From an uncultured Oscillospiraceae bacterium (GTDB lineage Bacteria > Bacillota > Clostridia > Oscillospirales > Oscillospiraceae): a DNA stretch of 51,508 nucleotides. Of this stretch, positions 17,071 to 25,644 are shown piece by piece; positions within the stretch are counted from its first letter, which is position 1, and each line of letters begins with the position of its first letter. The position numbers were made by a program, and so were the translations under genes. The notes below the pieces were generated by a model. That model ran no database searches. It saw only the letters and a list, made by a program, of their open reading frames with translations, and was not told the DNA's origin. Location of the stretch: assembly GCA_910577805.1 (NCBI GenBank), contig CAJTOE010000002.1, forward strand, positions 1-51,508. The letters are read 5' to 3'.

Positions 17071-17147
17071 CTTATCGGAGCGGCTACCGATACTACTGTG
17101 CAGTTGTGTGAGTGCCAGTGTACGAGCCTACCCCCTTAACAGAGGAG

Positions 17148-17461
17148 TGAACTGTGGGACCCGCCCCCCTGGGCGGGTCATTTCCCACAGACTCCCGCTC
17201 ACCACCAAAGCCTTCCCCCTCACGGGGGAAGGTGGCACCGCCGAAGGCGGTGACGGATGAGGGTGAACCCCCCCCCCAGGTCCGCACAGTATCCCAACTC
17301 AAAAGTGCGCCCCCAAGAAATCATAACTACTCCGCAGTCCCGCATCCGCCAGTGTCCACACCTACAGAGAAGTGAACTGTGGGACCCGACCCCCTGGGCG
17401 GGTCATTCTCCACAGACTCCCGTCCACCACCCAAGCCTACCCCCTCACGGGAGAAGGAGGG
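17148..17461 (+). repeat. Imperfect tandem duplication carrying REP-like copies 3 and 4
   Basis: A segment beginning GAACTGTGGGACCCG at 17148 and ending in the REP-like hairpin at about 17232 recurs at 17372-17458 with scattered substitutions. Each holds GGGACCCG...CCCCTGGGCGGGTC and CACAGACTCCCG. The first is followed by a complete REP-like unit (17211-17265); the second by a truncated one. No coding sequence is visible here. Confidence 0.7.
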
Positions 17462-17472
17462 TGCCCCCCCGC

Positions 17473-17503
17473 AAAAAAAGAACGCCGCCTGACGGCGGCG
17501 TTC
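17473..17503 (-). terminator. Rho-independent terminator of gapA
   Basis: On the minus strand GAACGCCGCC and GGCGGCGTTC form a perfect 10-bp stem with loop GTCA, followed by seven T. Confidence 0.9.
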
Positions 17504-17534
17504 CACGCTGGGGAAATCAATAAAAAGGAGCAAA

Positions 17535-18545
17535 TTACTTATGATCCACGCTGTACATATGCTTGACCAGCTCCAGCACCTTGTTGGAGTAGCCGATCTC
17601 GTTGTCGTACCAGCTGACGACCTTCACGAAGGTGTCGGTCAGAGCGATGCCGGCGTCGGCGTCGAAGATAGAGGTGTGGGTGTCGCCCAGGAAGTCACTG
17701 GAAACAACGGCCTCGTCGGTGTAACCCAGAACGCCCTTCAGCTCACCCTCGGAGGCGGCCTTCATGGCGGCGCAGATCTCCTCGTACTTGGCGGGCTTGG
17801 CCAGGTTCACAGTCAGGTCCACCACGGACACGTCCAGGGTGGGCACACGCATGGACATACCGGTCAGCTTGCCGTTCAGCTCAGGAATGACCTTGCCCAC
17901 AGCCTTGGCAGCGCCGGTGGAGGAGGGAATGATGTTGCCGGTAGCCGCACGTCCGCCGCGCCAGTCCTTCAGGGAGGGGCCGTCAACGGTCTTCTGGGTA
18001 GCGGTGACGGAGTGAACGGTGGTCATCAGGCCGTCGGTGATGCCCCAGTTGTCGTTGAGGACCTTCGCGATGGGAGCCAGGCAGTTGGTGGTGCAGGAGG
18101 CGTTGGACACGAAGTTCATGTCGGTGGTGTACTTGTCCAGGTTCACGCCGGTGACGAACATGGGGGTAGCGTCCTTGGAGGGGGCGGACATAACGACCTT
18201 CTTGGCGCCCGCGTCCAGGTGGCCCTGGGCCTTCTCCTGGGTCAGGAACAGGCCGGTGGACTCCACCACGTACTCCGCCTCGATCTTACCCCAGGGGATA
18301 TCGGCGGGGTTGCGCTCTGCGAAAATGGGAATTTCCTTGCCGTTGACCACGATGGCGTTCTCGGTGGAGCTGATCTCAGCGTCGCACTTGCCGTGCATGG
18401 TGTCGTACTTCAGCATATAGGCCAGGTACTCGGCCGGGCACAGGTCGTTGATGCCCACGATCTCGATTTCGGGGAAGTTCAGGCTGGCGCGGAACACCAT
18501 ACGACCGATACGGCCAAACCCGTTGATGCCAACTTTAATGCTCAT
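17535..18545 (-). CDS. gapA: Glyceraldehyde-3-phosphate dehydrogenase (type I)
   Basis: 336 residues from ATG 18545, with AAGGAG eight bases upstream. The Rossmann motif GINGFGRIGR is at residues 6-15, the catalytic Cys151 in SNASCTTNC and the His178 partner in TTVHSVTATQ. It oxidises glyceraldehyde-3-phosphate with phosphate to 1,3-bisphosphoglycerate in glycolysis. It is monocistronic, with its own promoter and terminator, which fits high independent expression. Confidence 0.97.
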   Translation of the reverse strand: MSIKVGINGFGRIGRMVFRASLNFPEIEIVGINDLCPAEYLAYMLKYDTMHGKCDAEISSTENAIVVNGKEIPIFAERNPADIPWGKIEAEYVVESTGLFLTQEKAQGHLDAGAKKVVMSAPSKDATPMFVTGVNLDKYTTDMNFVSNASCTTNCLAPIAKVLNDNWGITDGLMTTVHSVTATQKTVDGPSLKDWRGGRAATGNIIPSSTGAAKAVGKVIPELNGKLTGMSMRVPTLDVSVVDLTVNLAKPAKYEEICAAMKAASEGELKGVLGYTDEAVVSSDFLGDTHTSIFDADAGIALTDTFVKVVSWYDNEIGYSNKVLELVKHMYSVDHK

Positions 18546-18582
18546 GTGAAGGACTCCTTTACGTTCAAATTTGATCGTACTT

Positions 18583-18588
18583 ATTATA
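18583..18588 (-). promoter_or_regulatory. -10 element of the gapA promoter
   Basis: On the minus strand TATAAT lies about 40 bases upstream of the gapA start; the matching -35 region (ATGCAA at 17-base spacing) is weak. Confidence 0.55.
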
Positions 18589-18669
18589 TCCCGATTTTTA
18601 CCGGTTTGCATAGTGGCTATTTCGCCAGTTTTATAAAAATTTTCCGCCCAATTTTCGCCATTCAGCCCG

Positions 18670-18733
18670 TTCGACATTTTTTAACAAATATCGCCGCTTT
18701 CCTCTTGTAGCGATTGGAGATTTTTGATATACT
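18670..18733 (+). promoter_or_regulatory. Promoter of the kinase-like gene with an upstream 0A box
   Basis: TTGTAG (18705-18710), 17-base spacer, TATACT (18728-18733). TTCGACA (18670-18676), the complement of the Spo0A box TGTCGAA, lies 29 bases upstream of the -35. Confidence 0.55.
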
Positions 18734-18812
18734 GAATTTTAACTGTTAAGGGCGAGGTGTGTTTTGCGTATGCTATAGCACAACGGAATTTTTGCCGGGA
18801 GGTAGACGTCAA

Positions 18813-19823
18813 ATGAATCAAACAGATTTGACTTTGGAGCGCATGTCTGAGCCTGCCTTTTTCGTATCGGAAGATTTAGTCCGGGATACCAGTCCCAGCG
18901 CACGCTATTTTCTGCCGGAGCTGCGGCTTGGGGAGCCGGTCCCCAGCTACCTGGATATTACCGAACCCCACGGGGAGTTCACCCGCGGCACGCTGGAATA
19001 CTGCTACCATAGAATTGACGGGGAAGGCGGGGCCACGGTGCTGTTCTGGCCCAAAATCCAGCAGTCGCTGACCGGCTGGCAGCTGGAGGGGGTCATTCGG
19101 GAGATGCGGGAGCTGCTCAGTTCCATGATGCTCTCCCGCAAGGAGGCGGGGGGGAGCTTCCGCCGGTCGTTCTGCCAGATGTTCCGGCTGGTGGACCACA
19201 TGGATTTTCTCTACAAGGCCAGCCGGAACGGCGCGATCCCCTTCCGGCCTGTCACGATGGACTTAGCGGGCCTGCTCCGCCGGAGCTTTCAGGAGGTCTA
19301 CCCCCTGCTTCGGGAGGCGGGGGTGGAGGCCGTGCTGGATTCCTGCCCCTCTCTGCTGATTCCGGGGGATGAGCTGCTGTTGAATCAGATGTTTTTCGGA
19401 CTGCTCTCCAACGGGGCCAAGGCGGCGCAGCAGGGCGACGGACAGTTATTTATACGCCTGCGCTCCTTGGGGAGCGCAGCGATGCTGAATTTTTCCAATA
19501 TGGACAGCGTGGGGGCGGAGGAACGGATGCTGTCTCTGGTGGAGGACCGGTGTGTGGACGATACGCCTCTGCCGGGAGACGGGGCGGGCATGGGCTATGC
19601 CATCATCAAGCACATTGCCCATCTTCACGGCGGAACGGTGCTGCATGTCCGGGAGGAGGAAAATTTGGTCATCAGCGCGAGTCTGCCCACGGGTCCTTTG
19701 GACACCTGGCTGGGCGTGTGCGGTCCGCGCATTGAGACGGGCGGCGGCTTCCCTCTGGCGGCGGTGGAGCTGTCCGACGTACTGCCCTCTTCGCTGTACG
19801 AGCTGGAGGATTTTTTGGATTAA
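18813..19823 (+). CDS. Histidine-kinase-like protein with PAS-like, degenerate DHp and HATPase domains
   Basis: 336 residues from ATG 18813, with GGGAGG upstream. Residues 12-60 look PAS-like (PAFFVSEDLVRDTSPSARYF). Residues 90-140 align with the DHp dimerisation helices, but the phosphoacceptor H-E-x-R is I-R96-E-M-R, so the His is replaced by Arg. The ATPase domain is recognisable: N-box LLSNGAKAA (Asn200) and G-box DGAGMGYAIIKHIAHLHGG (256-274). There is no membrane segment, so it is cytosolic. It may bind ATP but cannot autophosphorylate at the usual site. No response regulator adjoins it. It may be an anti-sigma-like or phosphatase/sensor protein; function unknown. Confidence 0.7.
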   Translation: MNQTDLTLERMSEPAFFVSEDLVRDTSPSARYFLPELRLGEPVPSYLDITEPHGEFTRGTLEYCYHRIDGEGGATVLFWPKIQQSLTGWQLEGVIREMRELLSSMMLSRKEAGGSFRRSFCQMFRLVDHMDFLYKASRNGAIPFRPVTMDLAGLLRRSFQEVYPLLREAGVEAVLDSCPSLLIPGDELLLNQMFFGLLSNGAKAAQQGDGQLFIRLRSLGSAAMLNFSNMDSVGAEERMLSLVEDRCVDDTPLPGDGAGMGYAIIKHIAHLHGGTVLHVREEENLVISASLPTGPLDTWLGVCGPRIETGGGFPLAAVELSDVLPSSLYELEDFLD

Positions 19824-19900
19824 ATAAAATAGAGTTTGGCAAAATGTCCCTCAGCTGCATAGGATGGAGCAGCCTGAATCATTGGAGGGATGTTTTGCCT

Positions 19901-20758
19901 ATGGCTGCTTATGATGAATATACACCCGTGATCCCCCTGCCCAACCCTGGGGAGGGGGGGCCGGTCTACCCCGGCGACGATATGGACACAGACCCCGGCG
20001 GAACGCCGGTGATCCCCCTGCCCAACCCCGGCGAGGGCGGACCGGTCTATCCGGGGCCGGACTACCCAGACTACCCGGACTTTCCCGTCTACCCGTCCCC
20101 GCCCAACCGCCCGTCCGGCCGGGGGAGAGTTCGCTTTCTCCATGCCGCCTACGGCTACCGGCCGTTCCGGATTGCCGTAAGCAACCGCCGGCTGGTGAAC
20201 GGCCTGCGTTATGGCGGCATCTCCGGCTACAGCCAGGTGGCCGCCGGTTACCAGACGGTGACGGTCAGCGGCACCAACGGGTACATCTATCTGCAAAAGA
20301 CCATGCCGTTCCCGGCGGGGTCTTTGAGTACCATTGCCGTGATCAACACCGCCGGCGGCATGGACCTGCTGCAAATCACGGACAGCTGCTGTCCGCCCCG
20401 CAGCGGAATGGGGGCATTCCGGGTGAGCAACCTGGCCCGGAACAGCGGCCCTATGGATGTGCTTTTGGGGGACGGACGGGTGGTTTATGCGGATGTGCGC
20501 TTCAAGGAGACCACGGCCTATAAAGAAATCCGTCCCGGAGAGTACCAATTCCTGTTCGCGTCCACCAACCAGGGGGCCATGCCGGCCTGGATGGACATTG
20601 AGACGCTGGACTCCGCGTGGCTGGACACGGAGCCGCCCTTCCAGACAGCAGCGCGGCAGTATGTAAACGTATCCGCCCGGACCAACTATACGGTGTTCCT
20701 GCTCAGTGCCGGAAACCAGCGCAACCAGATACAAACCCTGCTCATTCAGGACCGGTAA
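19901..20758 (+). CDS. DUF4397-domain protein with Pro-rich N-terminal repeats
   Basis: 285 residues from ATG 19901; an upstream ATG at 19844 is in frame but less well placed relative to GGAGGG. Residues 1-75 are Pro/Gly/Tyr-rich and contain the unit TPVIPLPNPGEGGPVYPG twice. Two beta-sandwich domains follow; the first begins RVRFLHAAYGYRPFRIAV, the classic DUF4397 opening. There is no signal peptide. Proteins with this domain occur on surfaces and spores, but no function is established here. Confidence 0.7.
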   Translation: MAAYDEYTPVIPLPNPGEGGPVYPGDDMDTDPGGTPVIPLPNPGEGGPVYPGPDYPDYPDFPVYPSPPNRPSGRGRVRFLHAAYGYRPFRIAVSNRRLVNGLRYGGISGYSQVAAGYQTVTVSGTNGYIYLQKTMPFPAGSLSTIAVINTAGGMDLLQITDSCCPPRSGMGAFRVSNLARNSGPMDVLLGDGRVVYADVRFKETTAYKEIRPGEYQFLFASTNQGAMPAWMDIETLDSAWLDTEPPFQTAARQYVNVSARTNYTVFLLSAGNQRNQIQTLLIQDR

Positions 20759-20760
20759 AA

Positions 20761-20790
20761 AAATGCCGCCTTTTTTAAGGCGGCATTTTT
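20761..20790. terminator. Bidirectional terminator between the DUF4397 gene and spoIID
   Basis: AAATGCCGCCTT (20761-20772) and AAGGCGGCATTT (20777-20788) form a 12-bp stem with T-runs on both strands. Confidence 0.88.
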
Positions 20791-20797
20791 GCGCGGC

Positions 20798-21814
20798 TCA
20801 CCACAGATGGTCTACCTCGGTCCCTGTGTAATACCAGGTCAGAATATCCCGGAAGCCGCGTCCCTCCTTGGCCATCGCGTTGGCGCCGTACTGGCTCATG
20901 CCGACCCCATGTCCGTAGCCGGTCACGTCAAAGACGAAATGCTCCCCGTCCCATTTCACCTGGAAGCAGGCGGAGCGCAGGGCGAATGCGTTGCGGACCT
21001 CCCCGCCGGAGACGGAGACCCCGCCCAGCTTCAGCCCGGACACCACTCCAGAGGCGGTATAGCTCACATCCTGGAGCCATGTTTCCGGCCCGCCGGAGAA
21101 GTCCGCGCCGGGCCAGACGGCCAGCGCCTGGGCCTTCAGGTCGTCCGGGGCCAGGACCACCTGACTGTGGTAATTGGGGACCTCGTCGCCCTCCGGGCTG
21201 TCCACGCTTTTCAGGTAATCCACAGAGCTGCCCCACACCTCCACTGCGTCGGCGGTTTTCCCGGCGGCGGAGGAGAAAAAGACCGCCTGAATGGGGGAGC
21301 CCTGATACAGGACCCCCAGTCCGTCCGTCCCCTCCACGGCGTTCGTGATCTTGTCCGCGTAGAGCTGTGCGCTGAGGCCCCACCGCAGGAGCGCGTCGTC
21401 CCGGTCGGTGTAGGCCTGACAGCACCGGCTGTCGTCGCACAGGTCCGCGTCCGGATGCTTGCTCCCTCTGGCCTGGAGACCGGCGGCGTAGGTCCGGGCG
21501 GCGCAGGCCTGGGCTTTCAGGGCCTCCTCCTCAAAGGAGGCCGGCATCTCCGCCGCGACGACCCCCCAGAGGTAGGCGTCCATGGTCATTTCCTCCACCG
21601 TCCCGTCGGCCCGCTGGAGCCGCACAGGCCGTCCGCTGTCCCGCGAGGCGGTAATGGCGGCGGGGGTGCGGTCGATGGGCAGGGTGGCGGGGGGAAGCAG
21701 GGCCTCATCCTCCAGGGGAACAGGCCCGGCCCGGACCAGCAGCAGGGGCAGTAAAAACAGGACCGCCGCCAGGGCCAGTCCCAAGGTGGCGCAGCGTCGC
21801 TCACGGATTGGCAT
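20798..21814 (-). CDS. spoIID: Stage II sporulation protein D (lytic transglycosylase, SpoIID)
   Basis: 338 residues from ATG 21814. One N-terminal membrane segment (about 10-28) anchors it in the mother-cell membrane. The SpoIID domain shows YLWGVVAAEMPASFEEEALKAQ, with the expected catalytic Glu89, a Cys cluster (C126, C131, C132) where the family binds zinc, and the C-terminal GYGHGVGMSQYG. It cleaves peptidoglycan during engulfment together with SpoIIM and SpoIIP. A SpoIID-like paralogue such as LytB is possible, but length and motifs favour SpoIID. Confidence 0.88.
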   Translation of the reverse strand: MPIRERRCATLGLALAAVLFLLPLLLVRAGPVPLEDEALLPPATLPIDRTPAAITASRDSGRPVRLQRADGTVEEMTMDAYLWGVVAAEMPASFEEEALKAQACAARTYAAGLQARGSKHPDADLCDDSRCCQAYTDRDDALLRWGLSAQLYADKITNAVEGTDGLGVLYQGSPIQAVFFSSAAGKTADAVEVWGSSVDYLKSVDSPEGDEVPNYHSQVVLAPDDLKAQALAVWPGADFSGGPETWLQDVSYTASGVVSGLKLGGVSVSGGEVRNAFALRSACFQVKWDGEHFVFDVTGYGHGVGMSQYGANAMAKEGRGFRDILTWYYTGTEVDHLW

Positions 21815-21822
21815 AAAAAAAT

Positions 21823-21858
21823 CCCCCTCCCTTGCCAGCAGTATATGGCGGGAGGGGG
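21823..21858 (-). terminator. Terminator-like hairpin whose 3' arm doubles as the spoIID ribosome site
   Basis: CCCCCTCCC and GGGAGGGGG are complementary (21850-21858 and 21823-21831), with an inner GCC/GGC pair, followed on the minus strand by ATTTTTTT and the spoIID ATG. The 3' arm contains GGGAGGGGG, the only Shine-Dalgarno sequence for spoIID. Confidence 0.65.
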
Positions 21859-21862
21859 CGTA

Positions 21863-22717
21863 TTATGCCAAGGACTGCCGCTGCCGCCAGACCCGGTTCA
21901 TTACAGCCCCCAGCAATAAAATGTTGCCGCACAGGTACAGCCACACCAGCAAAATAATGATGGAGGCCAGGGAGCCGTAAATCAGGGAGTAGCGGGAGGA
22001 CAGGTCGATGAACCAGGAGAACAGCACGGAAAAGGCCACCAGGGCCAGGGCGGACAGCAGGGCGCAGAGCAGCAGCGTCTTGCCGTAGAATTTTTTCGGC
22101 ACGCCCGCCCGGTACACGGCCAGCACCAGCACCAGCACGAAGCAGAACAGCAGCAGATAGCGCATCCACTGCCACAGACTGCCCAGGACCTTCAGGGGGA
22201 ACAGCTCCACCAGCTTCCGGGGGAGGTGCTGTTCCAGCAGGGAGAAGAACCACTCCCCGGTAAAGATGACGATTACAGACAGATAAATAGTCAGCAGGAA
22301 CAGCAGGGAGAGGAACACGCTGGCGGCCACCCGTTTGATGGGGTGGGGCGGGGGCGCGTCATAGAGCCGGTCCATGGTGTGCAGAAGGGTGCGCAGGCCC
22401 GCGGAGGCGGACAGCACCAGGGTGGACAGGCTGGCAATCAGCAAAGGGGGCGACTGGTTGACGGCGATGTAATCCAGGTAGTCCTGAATCACGGAGAGGG
22501 CCTGGTCTGGCAGAATCTGGTCCAGGGCCAGTACGATCTCCTCAAAATCCAGCTCCAGCAGGCCGATGCTGTAGTTGACGCACACCAGCAGGGGGAAGAG
22601 GGTCAGAACGAGGAAGTAGGACAGGGCGGCGGCGGTCTGTCCCACGCCCCGGCTGGAATAGAGGCTGACGGCCTCCAGCAGGAAGGAGACGGGGGGAAAC
22701 GACAAAAGCTTTTTCAA
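21863..22717 (-). CDS. YihY/BrkB-family multi-spanning membrane protein
   Basis: 284 residues from TTG 22717, with AGAGGA upstream. About six membrane segments are visible. The N-terminal region SSRGVGQTAAALSYFLVLTLFPLLV is the family signature, and the C-terminal half contains SLIYGSLASIIILLVWLYLCG. The family was once misnamed RNase BN; its function is not established (transport or envelope roles are proposed). It sits three bases after the flavoprotein gene, so the two are probably co-transcribed. Confidence 0.85.
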   Translation of the reverse strand: MKKLLSFPPVSFLLEAVSLYSSRGVGQTAAALSYFLVLTLFPLLVCVNYSIGLLELDFEEIVLALDQILPDQALSVIQDYLDYIAVNQSPPLLIASLSTLVLSASAGLRTLLHTMDRLYDAPPPHPIKRVAASVFLSLLFLLTIYLSVIVIFTGEWFFSLLEQHLPRKLVELFPLKVLGSLWQWMRYLLLFCFVLVLVLAVYRAGVPKKFYGKTLLLCALLSALALVAFSVLFSWFIDLSSRYSLIYGSLASIIILLVWLYLCGNILLLGAVMNRVWRQRQSLA

Positions 22718-22720
22718 GGC

Positions 22721-24124
22721 TCAGACATCCTCTGCCACCCGGCGGCTGATGGCACGGGCGGCCTGAACTCCGGAGGCGCCCGCCTGGGCGAGGCCGCGGG
22801 TAACGCCTGCCCCATCCCCGGCGGCAAAGAGGCCGGGCAGGGCAGTTTCCAGCTCTGGGGAGAGCTCCAGCCGGGACGAGTAGAATTTTACCTCCGCGCC
22901 GTAGAGAAGGGTGTCGTAATTGGCGGTGCCGGGGGCCAGCTTGTCCAGCTGATAGATCATTTCGATGATGTCGTCCAGCTGACGCTTAGGCAGGGCCAGG
23001 GACAGGTCTCCGGGCACGGCGGCGGTGAGGGTAGGCCGGACGAAGGACTTCCCCATCCGGTGGGCGTTGGTCCTCCGGCCGCCCACCAGATCTCCAAAGC
23101 GCTGGACCAGCACGCCGCCGGCCAGCATATTGGACAGGGAGGCCACATGCTTGCCGTAACGATAGGGTTCGTTGAAGGGGGAGGTGAAGCGGTTGCTGAC
23201 CAGCAGGGCGAAGTTGGTGTTTTCGCTGCGGAGGGCGGGGTCGGCGTAGGAGTGGCCGTTGACGGTGTTGATGCCCTCCACATTTTCCGCGACCACATGG
23301 CCGTAGGGGTTCATGCAGAAGGTCCGGACCGAGTCGCCGTAGCGCTTGGTGCGGTAGACCAGCTTGGATTCGTATACCACGTCGGTGATGTGTTCAAAGA
23401 CGGTGGCGGGCAGCTCCACCCGGACGCCGATGTCGATCTGGTTGTTGATGAGGGAGATGCCCAGGTCCTTGCACTGGTTGGAGAACCACTCGGCGCCGGA
23501 GCGGCCCGGCGCGGCAATGAGGCGCTTACAGGCGATCTCCTCTCCCTTGGCCAGGGTGAGCCGGAAGCCCTCCGGGGCCTGGGCGATGTGTTCCACGGCG
23601 GTGTTGAAACGGAATTCCAATTTATCCTTCAAGCCCTCATAAATATTGGTGAGGATGCGTAGATTATTCTCAGTACCCAAATGCTTGCAGCGGGCCTGGA
23701 GCAGGTGCAGGTCAAAGGCCAGCGCGCGGCGTTCCAGCTCACGGGCGGCAGGGGTCTCGGTGGAGTAGACCTCGGTGGTCGCGCCGTGGGCCACGTTGAT
23801 GGAGTCTACATAGTCGATCAGCTCCATGACGGTTTTGGGGTCCATGAAGTCGGTGAGCCAGCCGCCGAACTGGGTGGTGAAGTTAAACTTGCCGTCGGAG
23901 AAGGCCCCCGCGCCGCCGAAGCCGCACATGGTATCGCACACGGGGCACTGGATGCAGGATGTAACTTTTCCGGCGACGATGGGGCAGTTGCGGTGGTAGA
24001 TATCCCGGCCCTGGTCCAGGGCCAGCAGCTTCAGGCCTGGGTGGAGGCGGGAAAGCTCATAGGCGGCGAAGATACCGGCCTCCCCGCAGCCCAGGATGGC
24101 AACGTCGTAAACGGGATTGCTCAT
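22721..24124 (-). CDS. FAD-dependent oxidoreductase (NAD(P)/FAD-binding, HI0933/uncharacterised dehydrogenase type)
   Basis: 467 residues from ATG 24124, with GAAAGGAG upstream. The N-terminal FAD motif is AILGCGEAGIFAAYELSR (residues 9-26). A Cys-rich segment CIQCPVCDTMCGFGGAGAFSDGK follows, and the C-terminus has the second FAD motif GLFAAGDGAGVTRGLAQAGASG. This matches a family of predicted FAD-dependent dehydrogenases of unknown substrate found in anaerobes. No iron-sulfur ligand pattern is complete enough to claim. Confidence 0.82.
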   Translation of the reverse strand: MSNPVYDVAILGCGEAGIFAAYELSRLHPGLKLLALDQGRDIYHRNCPIVAGKVTSCIQCPVCDTMCGFGGAGAFSDGKFNFTTQFGGWLTDFMDPKTVMELIDYVDSINVAHGATTEVYSTETPAARELERRALAFDLHLLQARCKHLGTENNLRILTNIYEGLKDKLEFRFNTAVEHIAQAPEGFRLTLAKGEEIACKRLIAAPGRSGAEWFSNQCKDLGISLINNQIDIGVRVELPATVFEHITDVVYESKLVYRTKRYGDSVRTFCMNPYGHVVAENVEGINTVNGHSYADPALRSENTNFALLVSNRFTSPFNEPYRYGKHVASLSNMLAGGVLVQRFGDLVGGRRTNAHRMGKSFVRPTLTAAVPGDLSLALPKRQLDDIIEMIYQLDKLAPGTANYDTLLYGAEVKFYSSRLELSPELETALPGLFAAGDGAGVTRGLAQAGASGVQAARAISRRVAEDV

Positions 24125-24287
24125 AAAGTACTCCTTTCGTACTGGTCGTACTGGCAGACTGTAATATGACGGATAAAAGAGTATCACATTTTTGGGGAAA
24201 ATGCAATCGGGATTGGGGGTGATTTGAAAAGTGGTGCAGTATGCAGGGGCTTTATCCCCCCTCTACGCTGCAAATCAAAATCCAAAA

Positions 24288-24327
24288 TTCGACAGCGCTT
24301 GCAATCTTTTGCCCTGTGTGCTATACT
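24288..24327 (+). promoter_or_regulatory. Promoter of the SLH-protein gene with an adjacent 0A box
   Basis: TTGCAA (24299-24304), 17-base spacer, TATACT (24322-24327). The perfect 0A box TTCGACA (24288-24294) ends four bases before the -35. Confidence 0.65.
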
Positions 24328-24375
24328 TTTCCCATCCAAACCCCGCCAAAACGACGAAGAGGAAGGATGCAAAAC

Positions 24376-25644
24376 ATGCGATATTGGAGACGGGCTGTTT
24401 GCGCAGCTCTTGCACTTGTACTCACCGCCCTGCTGATCCCGGCGTCCCTGGCCGACGGACGGAGCGGGTCCATCGGCAGTCTGCACCTGGACGCGGAGCA
24501 GCAGAACGTGTCCCGCAAGACTCTGGAGCTGGAGCTTTTTCAGGAAGCTCCGGTGCGCGGGTTCCGGTTCAACCGGGAGCTGCAAATCACCGCGCAGGTC
24601 AACCAGGTCAGCCGGGATGTCAACCTGCGTCTGACCGCCTTTGCGGAAGGGACCCGGCTGGAGATCGAATATCTCACGGACCTGGACCAGGACGATAAAT
24701 ACGAAATGCTCCTGCCCATCGACATCCCTATTTATGATACCGTCGATGCAGAGGGCCAGCTGGTCAACGGCGAGGAGGGGGAGCCGCTGGAGGCGGGCCG
24801 GGAGTACATCATCAACGGGCGTTCTCTGATGCGCCGGGCGGAGCAGGCCATCCGGGACCGTATGGACAAAAACAGCCGGACCTTTCTCTCCGAGCGTAAG
24901 GGCATCCGGGTGCAGGTGGAGAACGCGGTCTACCTGATTACGCTGACCCAGCCCTCCGGGGATTCTGTAACATATTATCTGCAAATGTACCTCCAGATGC
25001 CGGAGCCCGACGCAGAGCCGGAACCGGAACCCAAGCCCGACCCCCAGCCGGAGCCCGAACCCAAGCCTGAGCCGGATCCGGTCCTGACGGCGGCGGACTT
25101 CCGGGACGTGCCGGAGCGGATGTGGTATTTCCAGGCCATTGATTATGTGGTGCGCCGGGGCCTGATGAAGGGCGGCGGGGACGGGACCTTTTCTCCGGAC
25201 AGCCTGCTGACCCGTGAACAGCTTGCGTACACCCTTTACCGTCTGGCGGGAATGCCGGGGGATACAGGGAACGCCTCCTATCCGGACGTATCCAAAGACA
25301 GCGCGTTTTATCCTGCCATCGCCTGGGCGGCGAAGAACGGCCTGATGTCGGGCCTGGATACGGGGCTGTTTGAGCCGCGTGCTGCCCTGACCCGTGAGCA
25401 GCTGGCAATCTGCCTGCAAAAATTCGCCCAGTTCAAGGGCGTGAAGCTGACCGCCCCCGCCGACCTGTCCGGCTACGCGGACAGTGATACGGTGTCCTTC
25501 TGGGCGGAGGATTATATGGGCTGGGCGGTCGCGGAAAAGCTGCTGGGCGGCTATGACGACGGCACTTTGCGGCCCGCCGCCCGGACCACGCGGGCCGAGG
25601 TAGCGGTGGTGCTGCAAAAATACTGCGAAGGGGTGCTGCCCTGA
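24376..25644 (+). CDS. S-layer-homology (SLH) domain surface protein
   Basis: 422 residues from ATG 24376; ATG 24367 is rejected because the AGGAAGG site directly abuts it. A signal peptide covers residues 1-27 (MRYWRRAVCAALALVLTALL...). An N-terminal domain of unknown fold (about 30-210) is followed by a Pro/Glu/Lys spacer (PEPDAEPEPEPKPDPQPEPE) and three SLH repeats with FRDVPERMWYFQAIDYVVRRG, SYPDVSKDSAFYPAIAWAAK and AVAEKLLGGYDDGTLRP. SLH repeats bind secondary cell-wall polymers, anchoring it to the surface. The gene ends in TGATG overlapping the next. Confidence 0.9.
   Translation: MRYWRRAVCAALALVLTALLIPASLADGRSGSIGSLHLDAEQQNVSRKTLELELFQEAPVRGFRFNRELQITAQVNQVSRDVNLRLTAFAEGTRLEIEYLTDLDQDDKYEMLLPIDIPIYDTVDAEGQLVNGEEGEPLEAGREYIINGRSLMRRAEQAIRDRMDKNSRTFLSERKGIRVQVENAVYLITLTQPSGDSVTYYLQMYLQMPEPDAEPEPEPKPDPQPEPEPKPEPDPVLTAADFRDVPERMWYFQAIDYVVRRGLMKGGGDGTFSPDSLLTREQLAYTLYRLAGMPGDTGNASYPDVSKDSAFYPAIAWAAKNGLMSGLDTGLFEPRAALTREQLAICLQKFAQFKGVKLTAPADLSGYADSDTVSFWAEDYMGWAVAEKLLGGYDDGTLRPAARTTRAEVAVVLQKYCEGVLP

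Noticed and set aside
17021..17265. Possible CRISPR array in the repeat-rich gap after the XRE gene
   Set aside because: Repeats differ in orientation and spacing, and there are no cas genes; they are REP-like units.
16961..17375. Small frames in the REP-like region
   Set aside because: Made of repeat sequence only, with no ribosome sites.
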